Below, piece after piece: positions 34,147 through 43,342 of a stretch of DNA of 64,000 bases. Origin of the DNA: JACKJP01 sp050249695 (GTDB taxonomy: Bacteria; Pseudomonadota; Alphaproteobacteria; Rhizobiales; Tepidamorphaceae). Location of the stretch: the NCBI GenBank assembly GCA_050249695.1, contig JBFWQA010000002.1, positions 62,001-126,000 on the forward strand, in the 5' to 3' direction. Every line of letters starts with the position of its first letter. Position 1 is the first letter of the stretch. Position numbers and translations under genes: made by a program. The notes below the pieces were generated by a model. That model was not told the DNA's origin. It did no database searches and saw only the letters and a program-made list of their open reading frames with translations.

Positions 34147-35780
34147 TGGACGAAGCGCGCCCCGCCGCGGCATTCGCCCCCGGCAGCCTCAAGGCCTTCG
34201 CCGAATTGCTCGACCGTCTGGTGCTGACACCGTCGCGCAACGGCAAGCTCAGGCTGATCGCCGGCTATTTTGCGGAAACGTCCGATCCGGATCGCGGCGT
34301 GGCGCTCGCCATCCTGGCCGGCGATCTCTCCCTGAAGGCGGTGAAGCCGAATCTCTTCAGGGCGCTGGCCGAAGAACGGATCGATCCGGTCCTCTTTCGA
34401 TATTCCTACGATTATGTCGGCGATCTTGCGGAGACGATTTCGCTCGTCTGGCCGGAGCAGGCTGGGGACCCCGCGATGCTCGGGCTTGCCGAATGCGTCG
34501 CCCGACTCCAGGCGCTTTCCCGAGCGGAAGCCCCCGCCGCAGTCGCCGGCCTGCTCGACAGGCTCGATCCGCCCGGAAGGTGGGCGCTGATCAAACTCGC
34601 GACCGGCGGACTGCGCATCGGCATCTCGGCGCGGCTGACCAAACAGGCGCTGGCGCTGTTCGGCAACAAGGATATCGCCGATATCGAGGAACTCTGGCAC
34701 GGCCTGAAGATGCCCTATGGCGAGCTTTTCGCCTGGCTGGAAGGCGGGACCAGGCCGGAAAACCGGATCGTCGCCGGCTTTTCGCCCGTCATGCTGTCCC
34801 ACCCGCTGGACGAGGCCATGCTTTCCGATCTCGACACCGGCGACTATCAGGCGGAGTGGAAGTGGGACGGCATCCGCGTTCAGGCGGTCGGACAGGACGG
34901 CGTGGCGCGGCTCTATTCGCGCACAGGGGAAGATATCTCGGCCGCCTTTCCCGATGTCGCGGAGGCGATTGATTTCGACGCGGCGATCGACGGGGAACTT
35001 CTCGTGCGCGATCCGCAAACGGGCGCCACCGGCAGCTTTTCCGACCTGCAACAGAGACTGAACCGCAAGACCGTCACGAACGCCTTGCTCGGCAAGTTCC
35101 CGGCATTCGTGCGGTGCTACGATCTGCTGCGGCTCGCCGGGGAGGACTTGCGGGAATACCCCCTCTCCCAACGGCGAAAGCTGCTCGATACTTTTGTCGC
35201 ATCGCTGGATAACGATCGATTCGATCTGTCGCCCGAACTCGCCGTTTCCAGCGCCGGCGAGCTTGCCGCGATGCGGGCAAACCCGCCAGAGCCGCCGATC
35301 GAAGGCGTCATGCTGAAGCGGCGCGACGCGCCTTATGTCGCGGGCCGGCCCAAAGGCCAATGGTGGAAGTGGAAACGCGACCCTTTCAATGTCGACGCGG
35401 TGCTGATGTACGCGCAGCGCGGTCACGGCAAGAGATCGGGCATCTATTCCGATTTCACCTTCGGAGTGTGGCAGGAGGATGAGTCGGGGCGCGCCCTCGT
35501 GCCCGTGGGCAAGGCCTATTTCGGCTTCACCGACGCCGAGCTCGCCGAACTCGACCGCTTCGTGCGCAACAACACGGTGGAACGCTTCGGGCCGGTGCGG
35601 TCGGTGCGCGCCGAGCCTCAGCACGGCCTCGTTCTGGAAATCGCCTTTGAGGGACTGAACCGCTCCAAGCGGCATCGGTCGGGCGTCGCGATGCGGTTTC
35701 CGCGCATTTCGCGCATCCGCTGGGACAAGCAGCCGGCCGATGCCGATACGATCGAGGCGCTGCAGGTGCTGCTGGACTGA
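34143..35780 (+). CDS. ATP-dependent DNA ligase, damage-response type
   Basis: A 545-residue ligase. The nucleotidyl-transfer Lys lies in AEWKWDGIRVQ (motif I, about residue 240), motif III is YSRTGEDIS, motif IIIa DGELLV, motif IV EGVMLKRRDA, motif V KGQWWKWKRDP. An N-terminal alpha-helical DNA-binding domain and a C-terminal OB domain bracket the catalytic core. This is the 'cisplatin damage response' ligase group that travels with the Lhr helicase and exonuclease, distinct from the NAD-dependent replicative ligase. It begins 4 bp inside the exonuclease gene. Confidence 0.93.
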   Translation: MMDEARPAAAFAPGSLKAFAELLDRLVLTPSRNGKLRLIAGYFAETSDPDRGVALAILAGDLSLKAVKPNLFRALAEERIDPVLFRYSYDYVGDLAETISLVWPEQAGDPAMLGLAECVARLQALSRAEAPAAVAGLLDRLDPPGRWALIKLATGGLRIGISARLTKQALALFGNKDIADIEELWHGLKMPYGELFAWLEGGTRPENRIVAGFSPVMLSHPLDEAMLSDLDTGDYQAEWKWDGIRVQAVGQDGVARLYSRTGEDISAAFPDVAEAIDFDAAIDGELLVRDPQTGATGSFSDLQQRLNRKTVTNALLGKFPAFVRCYDLLRLAGEDLREYPLSQRRKLLDTFVASLDNDRFDLSPELAVSSAGELAAMRANPPEPPIEGVMLKRRDAPYVAGRPKGQWWKWKRDPFNVDAVLMYAQRGHGKRSGIYSDFTFGVWQEDESGRALVPVGKAYFGFTDAELAELDRFVRNNTVERFGPVRSVRAEPQHGLVLEIAFEGLNRSKRHRSGVAMRFPRISRIRWDKQPADADTIEALQVLLD

Positions 35781-35864
35781 ACCCCGCCGGCAGGATCACT
35801 TGCGGCAAGACGGCGGGATGCTTAGTTGTCTTGCGGGATCGGGAATCCCGGCTGGAGAAGACAC

Positions 35865-36146
35865 ATGGCGAACCGCAATCTGGAACGGGTGATCGGCGGC
35901 AGTCCCGGCGCGGTCCTGCTTCGGCTGGTTGTGCTGTCGATCGTCGTCGGCATCGTGCTGTCCGCGCTGGGGCTTGACCCGCGCGACATCCTGCAATCCA
36001 TCACCCGCCTCATCGAGCGCATCTACAATATGGGCTTCGACGCGGTCGAATGGATCATCCGCTATTTCCTGCTCGGCGCGGTCATCGTCGTTCCGATCTG
36101 GATCGTGATGCGGCTGCTCAAGGTCGGCACGCAGAAGACCGACTGA
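35865..36146 (+). CDS. DUF6460-like small membrane protein
   Basis: A 93-residue protein with an N-terminal helix (AVLLRLVVLSIVVGIVLSAL), the conserved-looking segment LGLDPRDILQSITRLIERIY and a second helix (IIRYFLLGAVIVVPIWIVMR). This fits DUF6460, a small alphaproteobacterial family of unknown function. The start follows CTGGAGAAG; an upstream in-frame codon at 35826 would add an unconserved stretch. Confidence 0.65.
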   Translation: MANRNLERVIGGSPGAVLLRLVVLSIVVGIVLSALGLDPRDILQSITRLIERIYNMGFDAVEWIIRYFLLGAVIVVPIWIVMRLLKVGTQKTD

Positions 36147-36246
36147 GACCTTCCCCCACCGGCCGATTTGCCGCTGGCGCCGCCGGCCTGCCCGTTCTAT
36201 TGCGAGAGACGGGCGGGCGGACCGTCCCGCGCAAAGACATTTCGCC

Positions 36247-37578
36247 ATGGATATTCCGGCCAGACAGGAAAAGCCGTTCGAGGTGACCAACCGGCTGGTG
36301 CTCGCCATCGCCGTTCCCATGACGCTTGCCTATCTGACCACGCCGCTCGTCGGGCTCGTCGACACGGCGGTCATCGGCCAGCTCGGCTCGGCGAGCCTGA
36401 TCGGCGGCGTGGCGATCGGGTCGATGCTGTTCAGCGTCCTGTTCACGACGTTCAATTTCCTGCGCTCGGGCACGACAGGCCTGACGGCGCAGGCCTTCGG
36501 CGCGGGCGACCGCGAGGCGGAACTGGCAACCCTCATCCGCGCCGGCATCATCGCGCTCATCGCAGGCGTCGCCATCGCCCTTCTCAACGGTCCGCTGCTC
36601 GACCTCTTTCTGCTGCTGATGCGGCCGAGCGCCGAGGTCGCCGCGCAGACCGGGGTCTATTTTTCCATCCGTTCCGTTTCCGCGCCGTTCGGCCTGCTCA
36701 ACTATGCATTGCTCGGCTGGTTCATCGGACTTGGAAGATCGGGTACCGGCCTGCTCCTGCAGGCCGCGCTCGGCGCGCTGAACATCGCGCTCAGCATCTG
36801 GTTCGTGACGGGTCTTGATGCAGGCATCGCGGGCGTCGCCTGGGCGACGGTGATCGCCGAAGCCGTAACGGCCGTCGCCGGAACCGCGATCGCGGTTCGC
36901 ACGCTGTCGGGCCGATGGCGGATTTCCGGCGCGGCGCTTTTCGACGCGCGCGCCCTGCGCCGCATGCTGTCGGTCAACCGCGACATCATGATCCGCTCGT
37001 TCCTGCTGATCGGCACTTTCGCGGCATTCACGGCCGCCGGGGCACGGACCGGCGATATCATTCTCGCGGCGAACGCGATCCTTCTGAACTTCTTCCTGTT
37101 CGCCGGCTATTTCCTCGACGGATTCGCAACGGCGGCCGAGCAGCTCTGCGGCCGCGCCCTCGGCGCGCGCTGGCGGCCGGCCTTCGACCGCGCCGTGCGG
37201 CTGACCTTCCTGTGGGGCGGGGCGCTGGCGGGCGTCGCCTGCCTTTTCATGCTGCTCGGCGGCAACGGGCTGGTCGCGCTGATGACGACTTCGCAGGCCG
37301 TGCGGGAGGCCGCGATGACGTATCTCCCCTGGGCCGCGCTGACGCCGCTGACCGGCGTCGTCGCCTTCCAGTTCGACGGCATCTATATCGGCGCGACATG
37401 GTCGCGCGAGATGCGCAACACGATGATCGTCAGTACCGCCCTCTTCGCGCTGGTGCTCTGGCTCGCGGGGCCGCTTCTGGGCAATCACGGCCTGTGGCTC
37501 GCGCTCAACCTCTTCCTGGCGATGCGCGGCCTCGGGCTTTTCGTCCTCCTGCCGAAGAAGCGCGTTTCGAGTTTTTAG
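36247..37578 (+). CDS. MATE-family multidrug efflux transporter
   Basis: A 443-residue protein with about 12 membrane helices in two MATE halves. The first half shows PMTLAYLTTPLVGLVDTAVI, the DinF-branch version of the N-terminal motif, and the second half FLLIGTFAAFTAAGARTGDI. It is a cation-coupled exporter of cationic or aromatic compounds; the substrate is unknown. It lies alone between the DUF6460 gene and a flavoprotein gene, with no regulator beside it. Confidence 0.9.
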   Translation: MDIPARQEKPFEVTNRLVLAIAVPMTLAYLTTPLVGLVDTAVIGQLGSASLIGGVAIGSMLFSVLFTTFNFLRSGTTGLTAQAFGAGDREAELATLIRAGIIALIAGVAIALLNGPLLDLFLLLMRPSAEVAAQTGVYFSIRSVSAPFGLLNYALLGWFIGLGRSGTGLLLQAALGALNIALSIWFVTGLDAGIAGVAWATVIAEAVTAVAGTAIAVRTLSGRWRISGAALFDARALRRMLSVNRDIMIRSFLLIGTFAAFTAAGARTGDIILAANAILLNFFLFAGYFLDGFATAAEQLCGRALGARWRPAFDRAVRLTFLWGGALAGVACLFMLLGGNGLVALMTTSQAVREAAMTYLPWAALTPLTGVVAFQFDGIYIGATWSREMRNTMIVSTALFALVLWLAGPLLGNHGLWLALNLFLAMRGLGLFVLLPKKRVSSF

Positions 37579-37666
37579 AAGATCGCGGCAGAATACGACC
37601 CTGTCGCCGGCCACGGGAGAACGGTAGGCTGGAGCAAAGCATTTCGCGCCCGCAGGAGGATCATCG

Positions 37667-39088
37667 GTGTCAGCCACGAAAACAGATATCGTCATCGTCG
37701 GCGCCGGCACGGCGGGACTGTCCGCGCTCAGGGAAATCCGAGACAGGACGGACGACTTCATTCTGATCAATGACGGCTTCTACGGGACGACCTGCGCCCG
37801 GGTCGGCTGCATGCCGTCCAAGACCCTGATCGCGGCGGCCAATGCTTTCCACGAACGCCGCAAGTTCGGCACTTTCGGCATTCACGGCGCGGAGGGTCTG
37901 ACCGTCGACATACCAGCAGTGCTCGCGCGGGTTCGCGCGCTGCGCGATGAATTCGTTTCCGGCGTCCTTGAAGCCACCGCCGATCTCGGGATCCGGAACA
38001 TTGCCGGGCGCGCGCGCCTCGACGGGCCGAACCGGGTCAGGGTCGGCGACAGGCTCATCGAAGCGCGGCAGATCATTCTCGCCCCCGGTTCCAGCCCGAT
38101 CGTGCCCGCCCCCTGGCGCGTGCTGGGTAGCAGCATCATCACAACCGACAGCCTGTTCGAACAGGCCGATCTGCCCCGGCGCATCGGCGTCATCGGCCTT
38201 GGCGCGATCGGCGCGGAGATCTCGCAGGCGCTCGCGCGCCTCGGCCTTGAGGTGCACGCCTTCGGTGGCGGCGGCCGGATCGCCGGCGCCCGCGATGAGA
38301 AAGTGGCAGCGGTCGTGCAAGACGCCCTGTCGGACGAGTTCGCGGTCTATCCGGATGCCAAAGCGGATCTGGCCCTGGCGAAGGACGGCGGCGTCGACAT
38401 CAGCTGGGACGGCGGGCACGTCACCGTCGACAAGGTGCTCGTCGCGATCGGCCGGCGGCCGAATATCGACGGTCTGGGGCTGGAAACGCTCGGCGTTCCG
38501 CTCGACGACAAGGGCATGCCCGAGATCGACCCGGCGACGATGCGCATCGGCGATACGCCGGTGTATCTGGCAGGGGACGCCAACGCGGATGTCCCGCTGC
38601 TGCATGAGGGTACGGATGAAGGCCATATCGCCGGCATCAACGCGACCGGCACCAAGCCCGTGCCCCTTGAGCGAAGAACGCCCCTGAGCATCGTCTTCTG
38701 CGATCCCGAAGTTGCCGCCGTCGGACGACGCGCCGATACCCTCGACCCGAAGGAAACGATCGTCGGCGAGGTCAGCTACGACAATCAGGGGCGCGCGCGG
38801 ACGATGCAGGTCAATCGCGGCCTTCTGCGCCTCTATGCGAGGAAAAGCGACGGCCGGCTGCTGGGCGCGGAAATGGCCGCGCCCGCCGCGGAACACATGG
38901 CGCATCTGCTGGCGCTCGCGATCGGTCAGAACCTGACCGTCCACGACCTTTTGCGCATGCCGTTCTATCACCCTACGCTGGAGGAAGGCCTGCGCACCGC
39001 GCTGCGACGGCTGTCGCGCCAGATGCCGCCATGCAGCGTATCCGACCTTGCACGGTGCAAGCCGCTTAATGTCGACGCGCTGGAGTAG
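37667..39088 (+). CDS. Dihydrolipoyl dehydrogenase-like flavoprotein
   Basis: A 473-residue pyridine nucleotide-disulphide oxidoreductase. The FAD-binding start is IVIVGAGTAGLSALREIRD, the redox disulphide CARVGCMPSK (two Cys five apart) and the C-terminal base in FYHPTLEEGL, all intact. The NAD-binding fold begins GVIGLGAIGAEISQALARLG. GTG start 37667 follows AGGAGGATC. It is not beside genes of a 2-oxoacid dehydrogenase complex, so it may be a stand-alone member whose partner (lipoyl protein, thioredoxin-like or other) is unknown. Confidence 0.85.
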   Translation: MSATKTDIVIVGAGTAGLSALREIRDRTDDFILINDGFYGTTCARVGCMPSKTLIAAANAFHERRKFGTFGIHGAEGLTVDIPAVLARVRALRDEFVSGVLEATADLGIRNIAGRARLDGPNRVRVGDRLIEARQIILAPGSSPIVPAPWRVLGSSIITTDSLFEQADLPRRIGVIGLGAIGAEISQALARLGLEVHAFGGGGRIAGARDEKVAAVVQDALSDEFAVYPDAKADLALAKDGGVDISWDGGHVTVDKVLVAIGRRPNIDGLGLETLGVPLDDKGMPEIDPATMRIGDTPVYLAGDANADVPLLHEGTDEGHIAGINATGTKPVPLERRTPLSIVFCDPEVAAVGRRADTLDPKETIVGEVSYDNQGRARTMQVNRGLLRLYARKSDGRLLGAEMAAPAAEHMAHLLALAIGQNLTVHDLLRMPFYHPTLEEGLRTALRRLSRQMPPCSVSDLARCKPLNVDALE

Positions 39089-39190
39089 CGACGGGACTCA
39101 AGCGGGGCGGCAAGACCGGGACATCATACGTGACAAGCACGAACCCCCCGTGTTCTAGTCGGTCATCCACGAAACCAACGGAGCGGAGCC

Positions 39191-41467
39191 GTGAGCGACA
39201 AGCCGCCACGCTACAAGATCTACGAACATCCGGCCGGCGGCTGGGGGGCGGCGGCCGCGACGGCGAAGGTTCTGATGGAGCAGAGCGTGATCACCAAGGG
39301 ATCGCGCGCATTGCTGTCGATGAACCAGCCCGGCGGCTTCAAATGTCCCAGTTGCGCCTTTCCCGATGCCGACGAGCGCAAGAAGCTCGAATTCTGCGAG
39401 AACGGCGTCAAGGCGCTGGCGCATGAGGCGACAGCGGCGCGCATCGATCGCGACTTCTTCGCAAGGCACAGCGTCACTGACCTGATGCGACAATCCGACT
39501 ACTGGCTGGAGATGCAGGGGCGGCTCACCGAGCCGATGCGCTACGACGCGGCGAGCGACCACTATGTGCCCTGTTCCTGGGACGAGGCCTTCGCCATGAT
39601 CGGCCGCCACCTCAGGGCGCTGAAGAGCCCGCACGAGGCGGAATTCTACACATCGGGCCGGACGCCGAACGAGGCGGCCTTTCTCTATTCGATCTTCGTG
39701 CGCGAGTTCGGCACCAACAATTTCCCCGACTGCGCGAACATGTGCCATGAGCCGACAAGCCGGGGGCTGCCCTTCTCCATCGGCGTCGGCAAGGGCACGG
39801 TGGTGCTTGAGGATTTCGCGCATGCCGAGGCGATCTTCGTTATCGGCCAGAACACCGGCACCAACTCGCCGCGCATGATGACCAACCTCGTCGAGGCGCG
39901 CAAACGCGGCGTGCCGGTCGTCGCCGTCAACCCGATGCCGGAACGGGCGCTGATCCGCTTCACCGAACCGCAGGACGTTGTGCAGATGGCGACCTTCGGC
40001 TCGACGCCGATCGCCAGCGAGTTCGTCCATGTTCGTATCGGCGGCGATCTGGCGCTGCTCAAGGGCATCATGAAGGCGCTGTTCGAGCGCGAGGCCGCGG
40101 GCGAAGCGGTGCTCGACCGGGATTTCATCGCCGAACACACGACGGGGATCGAGGCCCTGCAGGCCGATATCGCCGGCGAGGACTGGGCGCGGATCGTCGA
40201 GATATCCGGCATATCCGAAGACCAGATCAGGCGCTGCGCCGAGATCTACGCCCGCTCCAACGCCACCATCATCTGCTACGGCATGGGCCTCACCCAGCAC
40301 CAGCAGGGCTCGCGCCTCATCCAGCAGGTCGCCAATCTGCTGCTGCTGCGCGGCAATTTCGGCAAGACGGGCGCCGGCATCGCCCCCATTCGCGGCCATT
40401 CCAACGTGCAGGGCGACCGCACGGTGGGCATCGACGAGAAGCCGACGCAGCCCTATCTCGACCGCGTGCGCGACGTCTTCGGTTTCGAGCCGCCGCGCGA
40501 ACACGGCCATCACACGGTGGACTCCATCGAGGCCATGAAATCGGGGGCGGCGAAGGTGTTCATCGGCCTTGGCGGCAATTTCGTGCGCGCGGTGCCCGAC
40601 ACCGATCAATCATACGCGGCGATGCGCCGGCTCGACCTGACGGTCGGGATCGCGACGAAACTCAATCGCGGCCATCTCGTCCACGGCAGGGACGCGCTGA
40701 TCCTGCCGGTGGTCGCAAGGTCGGAGCGCATCGTGACGGCCGCCGGCGAACAGTTCGTGACCATCGAGGACGCGATGTCCAACGTCACCGCGTCGCGCGG
40801 CGTGCTGGAGCCGCCGAGCCCGGACCTGAAGCCGGAAGTCGAGATCGTCTGCCGCATGGCGATGGCGACGCTGCCGGAAAGCCGGGTCGACTGGGCCGGC
40901 TATATCGACGACTACGGGGCCATCCGCGAGAAGATCGCCGAGGTCTATCCGAAGCTTTATGCGGATTTCGCCAAGCGGATAAAGGAGCCCAAGGGCTTCC
41001 ACCTCGACATCCCGCCGCGCCGGCGCGAATGGCCGACGCCCAGCGGCAAGGCGCACTTTCTCGTGTATGAGGGCCTCGACGTCGATGCGCCGGTGGACGA
41101 TGCAAGCATGCTGCGGCTTGCGACCGTTCGCTCGCACGACCAGTTCAACACGACGATCTACAGCTACAGCGACCGCTACCGGGGCGTCTATAACGACCGG
41201 ATGGTGCTGTTCATCAACGAGGAGGACAGGCTGGCGCGCGGACTGGAACCGGGCAGCCGGGTGACGCTGGAAACCATCAGCAATGACGGCATCCAGCGGC
41301 GCGTCGAGGGGCTGACGCTCTTCGACTATCCCATGGCCCGCGGCGCGGTCGCCGGCTATTACCCCGAGCTCAACCCGCTCCTGCCGCTCGACTACCATGA
41401 CCGGATCAGCGGCACGCCCGCCGCCAAGTCGGTCCCCGTCCGCGTGATCGCGGCGGAGCCTGTTTAG
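39191..41467 (+). CDS. YdeP/FdhF-family molybdopterin oxidoreductase
   Basis: A 758-residue molybdenum enzyme of the FdhF/YdeP family. A Cys occupies the active-site position in CANMCHEPTSRGLPFSIGVG, so it needs no selenocysteine. MGD-binding motifs are in VIGQNTGTNSPRMMTNLVEA and VVAVNPMPERALIRF, and the C-terminal domain starts around LATVRSHDQFNTTIYSYSDR. N-terminal Cys pair KCPSCAFPDA is not a 4Fe-4S CxxC-x2-C-x27-C set as in true formate dehydrogenases, so a full Fe-S cluster is doubtful. GTG start 39191. fdhD follows at 9 bp; no electron-transfer subunits are adjacent. In E. coli the homologue is linked to acid resistance; substrate unknown. Confidence 0.88.
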   Translation: MSDKPPRYKIYEHPAGGWGAAAATAKVLMEQSVITKGSRALLSMNQPGGFKCPSCAFPDADERKKLEFCENGVKALAHEATAARIDRDFFARHSVTDLMRQSDYWLEMQGRLTEPMRYDAASDHYVPCSWDEAFAMIGRHLRALKSPHEAEFYTSGRTPNEAAFLYSIFVREFGTNNFPDCANMCHEPTSRGLPFSIGVGKGTVVLEDFAHAEAIFVIGQNTGTNSPRMMTNLVEARKRGVPVVAVNPMPERALIRFTEPQDVVQMATFGSTPIASEFVHVRIGGDLALLKGIMKALFEREAAGEAVLDRDFIAEHTTGIEALQADIAGEDWARIVEISGISEDQIRRCAEIYARSNATIICYGMGLTQHQQGSRLIQQVANLLLLRGNFGKTGAGIAPIRGHSNVQGDRTVGIDEKPTQPYLDRVRDVFGFEPPREHGHHTVDSIEAMKSGAAKVFIGLGGNFVRAVPDTDQSYAAMRRLDLTVGIATKLNRGHLVHGRDALILPVVARSERIVTAAGEQFVTIEDAMSNVTASRGVLEPPSPDLKPEVEIVCRMAMATLPESRVDWAGYIDDYGAIREKIAEVYPKLYADFAKRIKEPKGFHLDIPPRRREWPTPSGKAHFLVYEGLDVDAPVDDASMLRLATVRSHDQFNTTIYSYSDRYRGVYNDRMVLFINEEDRLARGLEPGSRVTLETISNDGIQRRVEGLTLFDYPMARGAVAGYYPELNPLLPLDYHDRISGTPAAKSVPVRVIAAEPV

Positions 41468-41476
41468 GCCTTCGCC

Positions 41477-42316
41477 ATGGGCCAGCCGCTTCATCGAAAG
41501 AAACCGGACGGCCCGGCGCCGGACCAGGCTGTCGATATCGCCATCGACCGGCTTGGCCTCTCGCAGGCCGGCGACATGCGCGCAACGCGCAGCGTGCCGG
41601 TCGAGGCGCCGCTGGCGCTGGAGATCTGCGGCCTCGGCTATGCGGTGATGATGGGAACGCCCTCCGATCTGGAGGACTATGCGGTCGGCTTCGTGCTGAG
41701 CGAGGGGCTCGCGCAAGGCGCCGAAGACGTGCTCGACGTGCGCACGCACGCGGCGGAGGGCGGATGGGTCGTCCGCGTGACGCTGCCGCCGGAAAGGGCC
41801 AAAGCCGTCATCGAGCGGGCGCGCCGCCGCGTCACGGAAAGCAGCTGCGGCCTTTGCGGCATGGACAATATCGCCGAGGTCCTGCGGCCGCTGCCAGCCC
41901 TGCGGGGGCGCATTTCCGTCAGCCGGAAGGCCATCTCGCGCGCCCTCGCCGATCTGCCCGCGCACCAGCCGCTGAGCGGCGCGACGGGCGCCGCGCATGC
42001 GGCCGCGTTCTGCCGGCCGGACGGAAAAATCGTCGTTGCGCGCGAGGATGTCGGCCGCCACAACGCGCTCGACAAGCTGATCGGCGCGCTCGCCCGCGCC
42101 GCCATCGACCCGGCATCGGGCTTCTTCCTGCTGACCGCGCGCTGCAGCTACGAGCTGGTGGAAAAGACCGTGCGGGCGGGCTGTTCGATGCTGGTGACGA
42201 TTTCCGCGCCGACCAGCCTTGCCGCGCAGCGCGCCACGGACGCCGGCCTCAGCCTGGTGACGCTGGCGCGCGAGGATACTGCGACCGTCATCAGCGGGCT
42301 TGAGCATTTCGAGTAG
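41477..42316 (+). CDS. fdhD: Formate dehydrogenase accessory sulfurtransferase FdhD
   Basis: A 279-residue FdhD protein. It has the CxxC sulfur-carrier motif in ESSCGLCGMDNIAEVL (about residue 127) and the conserved nucleotide-cofactor segment AREDVGRHNALDKLIG. FdhD transfers sulfur to the molybdenum cofactor of formate dehydrogenase-type enzymes. Its position 9 bp after the YdeP-type gene in the same operon supports that enzyme as its client. Confidence 0.92.
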   Translation: MGQPLHRKKPDGPAPDQAVDIAIDRLGLSQAGDMRATRSVPVEAPLALEICGLGYAVMMGTPSDLEDYAVGFVLSEGLAQGAEDVLDVRTHAAEGGWVVRVTLPPERAKAVIERARRRVTESSCGLCGMDNIAEVLRPLPALRGRISVSRKAISRALADLPAHQPLSGATGAAHAAAFCRPDGKIVVAREDVGRHNALDKLIGALARAAIDPASGFFLLTARCSYELVEKTVRAGCSMLVTISAPTSLAAQRATDAGLSLVTLAREDTATVISGLEHFE

Positions 42317-42362
42317 ACAGGCGCCGCGTTCAAATGCCGGCATCACGGGGAAGCATGGCGCG

Positions 42363-43091
42363 ATGGCTGCGAAATACGACACGATCGGCGTCAACTATGC
42401 CGCCTTGCGACGACCCGACGCGCGGATCGCCCGCATCATCGACCTTGCGCTGGGAGATGCCCGAACCGTCCTCAACGTCGGGGCAGGCACCGGTTCCTAT
42501 GAACCCCCAAACCGCATCGTCACCGCCGTCGAGCCCTCCCGGGAAATGATCGCAAGGCGCCCGCCCGGGTCGGGCGCGGCAATTCAGGCCAGCGCCGGCG
42601 ACTTGCCCTTCGAGGACGCGAGCTTCGACGCGTCGATGGCGATCCTCACCATCCATCACTGGCCGGACAAGGAAGCGGGCCTTCGCGAGATGCGGCGCGT
42701 CACGCGCGGGCCGATCATCCTGCTCACCTTCGATCCCGCGCACCGGCCCTGGCTGACCGACTATCTTCCCGAACTCGCCGCGCTCGATGAAAAGCAGATG
42801 CCGGCCATGGCCGACTACGCCCGCTGGCTTGGGCCCGTCGCGATCACGCCCGTGCCGATCCCGCATGATTGCAGCGACGGATTTCTCTACGCCTACTGGC
42901 GGCGGCCGGAAGCCTATCTCGATGCGCGCATCCGCTCGGGCAGTTCATCCTTCTGGGCGATCGGCGACAAGCCGGCGGGACTGGAAAGACTTCAGCGGGA
43001 TCTGGAGAGCGGAGAATGGGCGCGGCGATATGCCGACCTGCTGAACCTCGACGCCTATGACGCCGGATACAGGCTGGTGGTGGCGGGGTGA
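42363..43091 (+). CDS. Class I SAM-dependent methyltransferase
   Basis: A 242-residue methyltransferase. Motif I is TVLNVGAGTGSYEP, with the acidic residue that binds the ribose in VTAVEPSREM, motif II DLPFEDASFDASMAI, and the post-motif helix TIHHWPDKEAGLREMRRV. This is the Methyltransf_11 group. ATG 42363 is used; an in-frame extension upstream overlaps fdhD by 17 bp and is less likely. It ends where the low-GC region begins. Substrate unknown. Confidence 0.8.
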   Translation: MAAKYDTIGVNYAALRRPDARIARIIDLALGDARTVLNVGAGTGSYEPPNRIVTAVEPSREMIARRPPGSGAAIQASAGDLPFEDASFDASMAILTIHHWPDKEAGLREMRRVTRGPIILLTFDPAHRPWLTDYLPELAALDEKQMPAMADYARWLGPVAITPVPIPHDCSDGFLYAYWRRPEAYLDARIRSGSSSFWAIGDKPAGLERLQRDLESGEWARRYADLLNLDAYDAGYRLVVAG

Positions 43092-43342
43092 AATTGCCGG
43101 CTGTGAGATGGCGCGCCGTGCCTGTCGAAGACGAGCAGGATGTCTACGCTATGGCCCTCTGGCTGTTTGTTCGATTCCGACCTCAATGTCGCTGGTCGGG
43201 ATGCTTCCGTTGCTGCCCGAAACTTGCCATTCGTTCGGCTCTCCAAGGTCGGCAGGAGTAGGACCTGAATTGGATGTGAGCATTTCCGTTTAGAAACTTA
43301 AGGAAGGCGAACTCCGCATTGTTTCCCTTCATGAGACTTAGG

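Noticed and set aside
39191..41467. Selenocysteine in the molybdoenzyme
   Set aside because: The active-site position carries Cys in the reading frame and no in-frame TGA was seen there.
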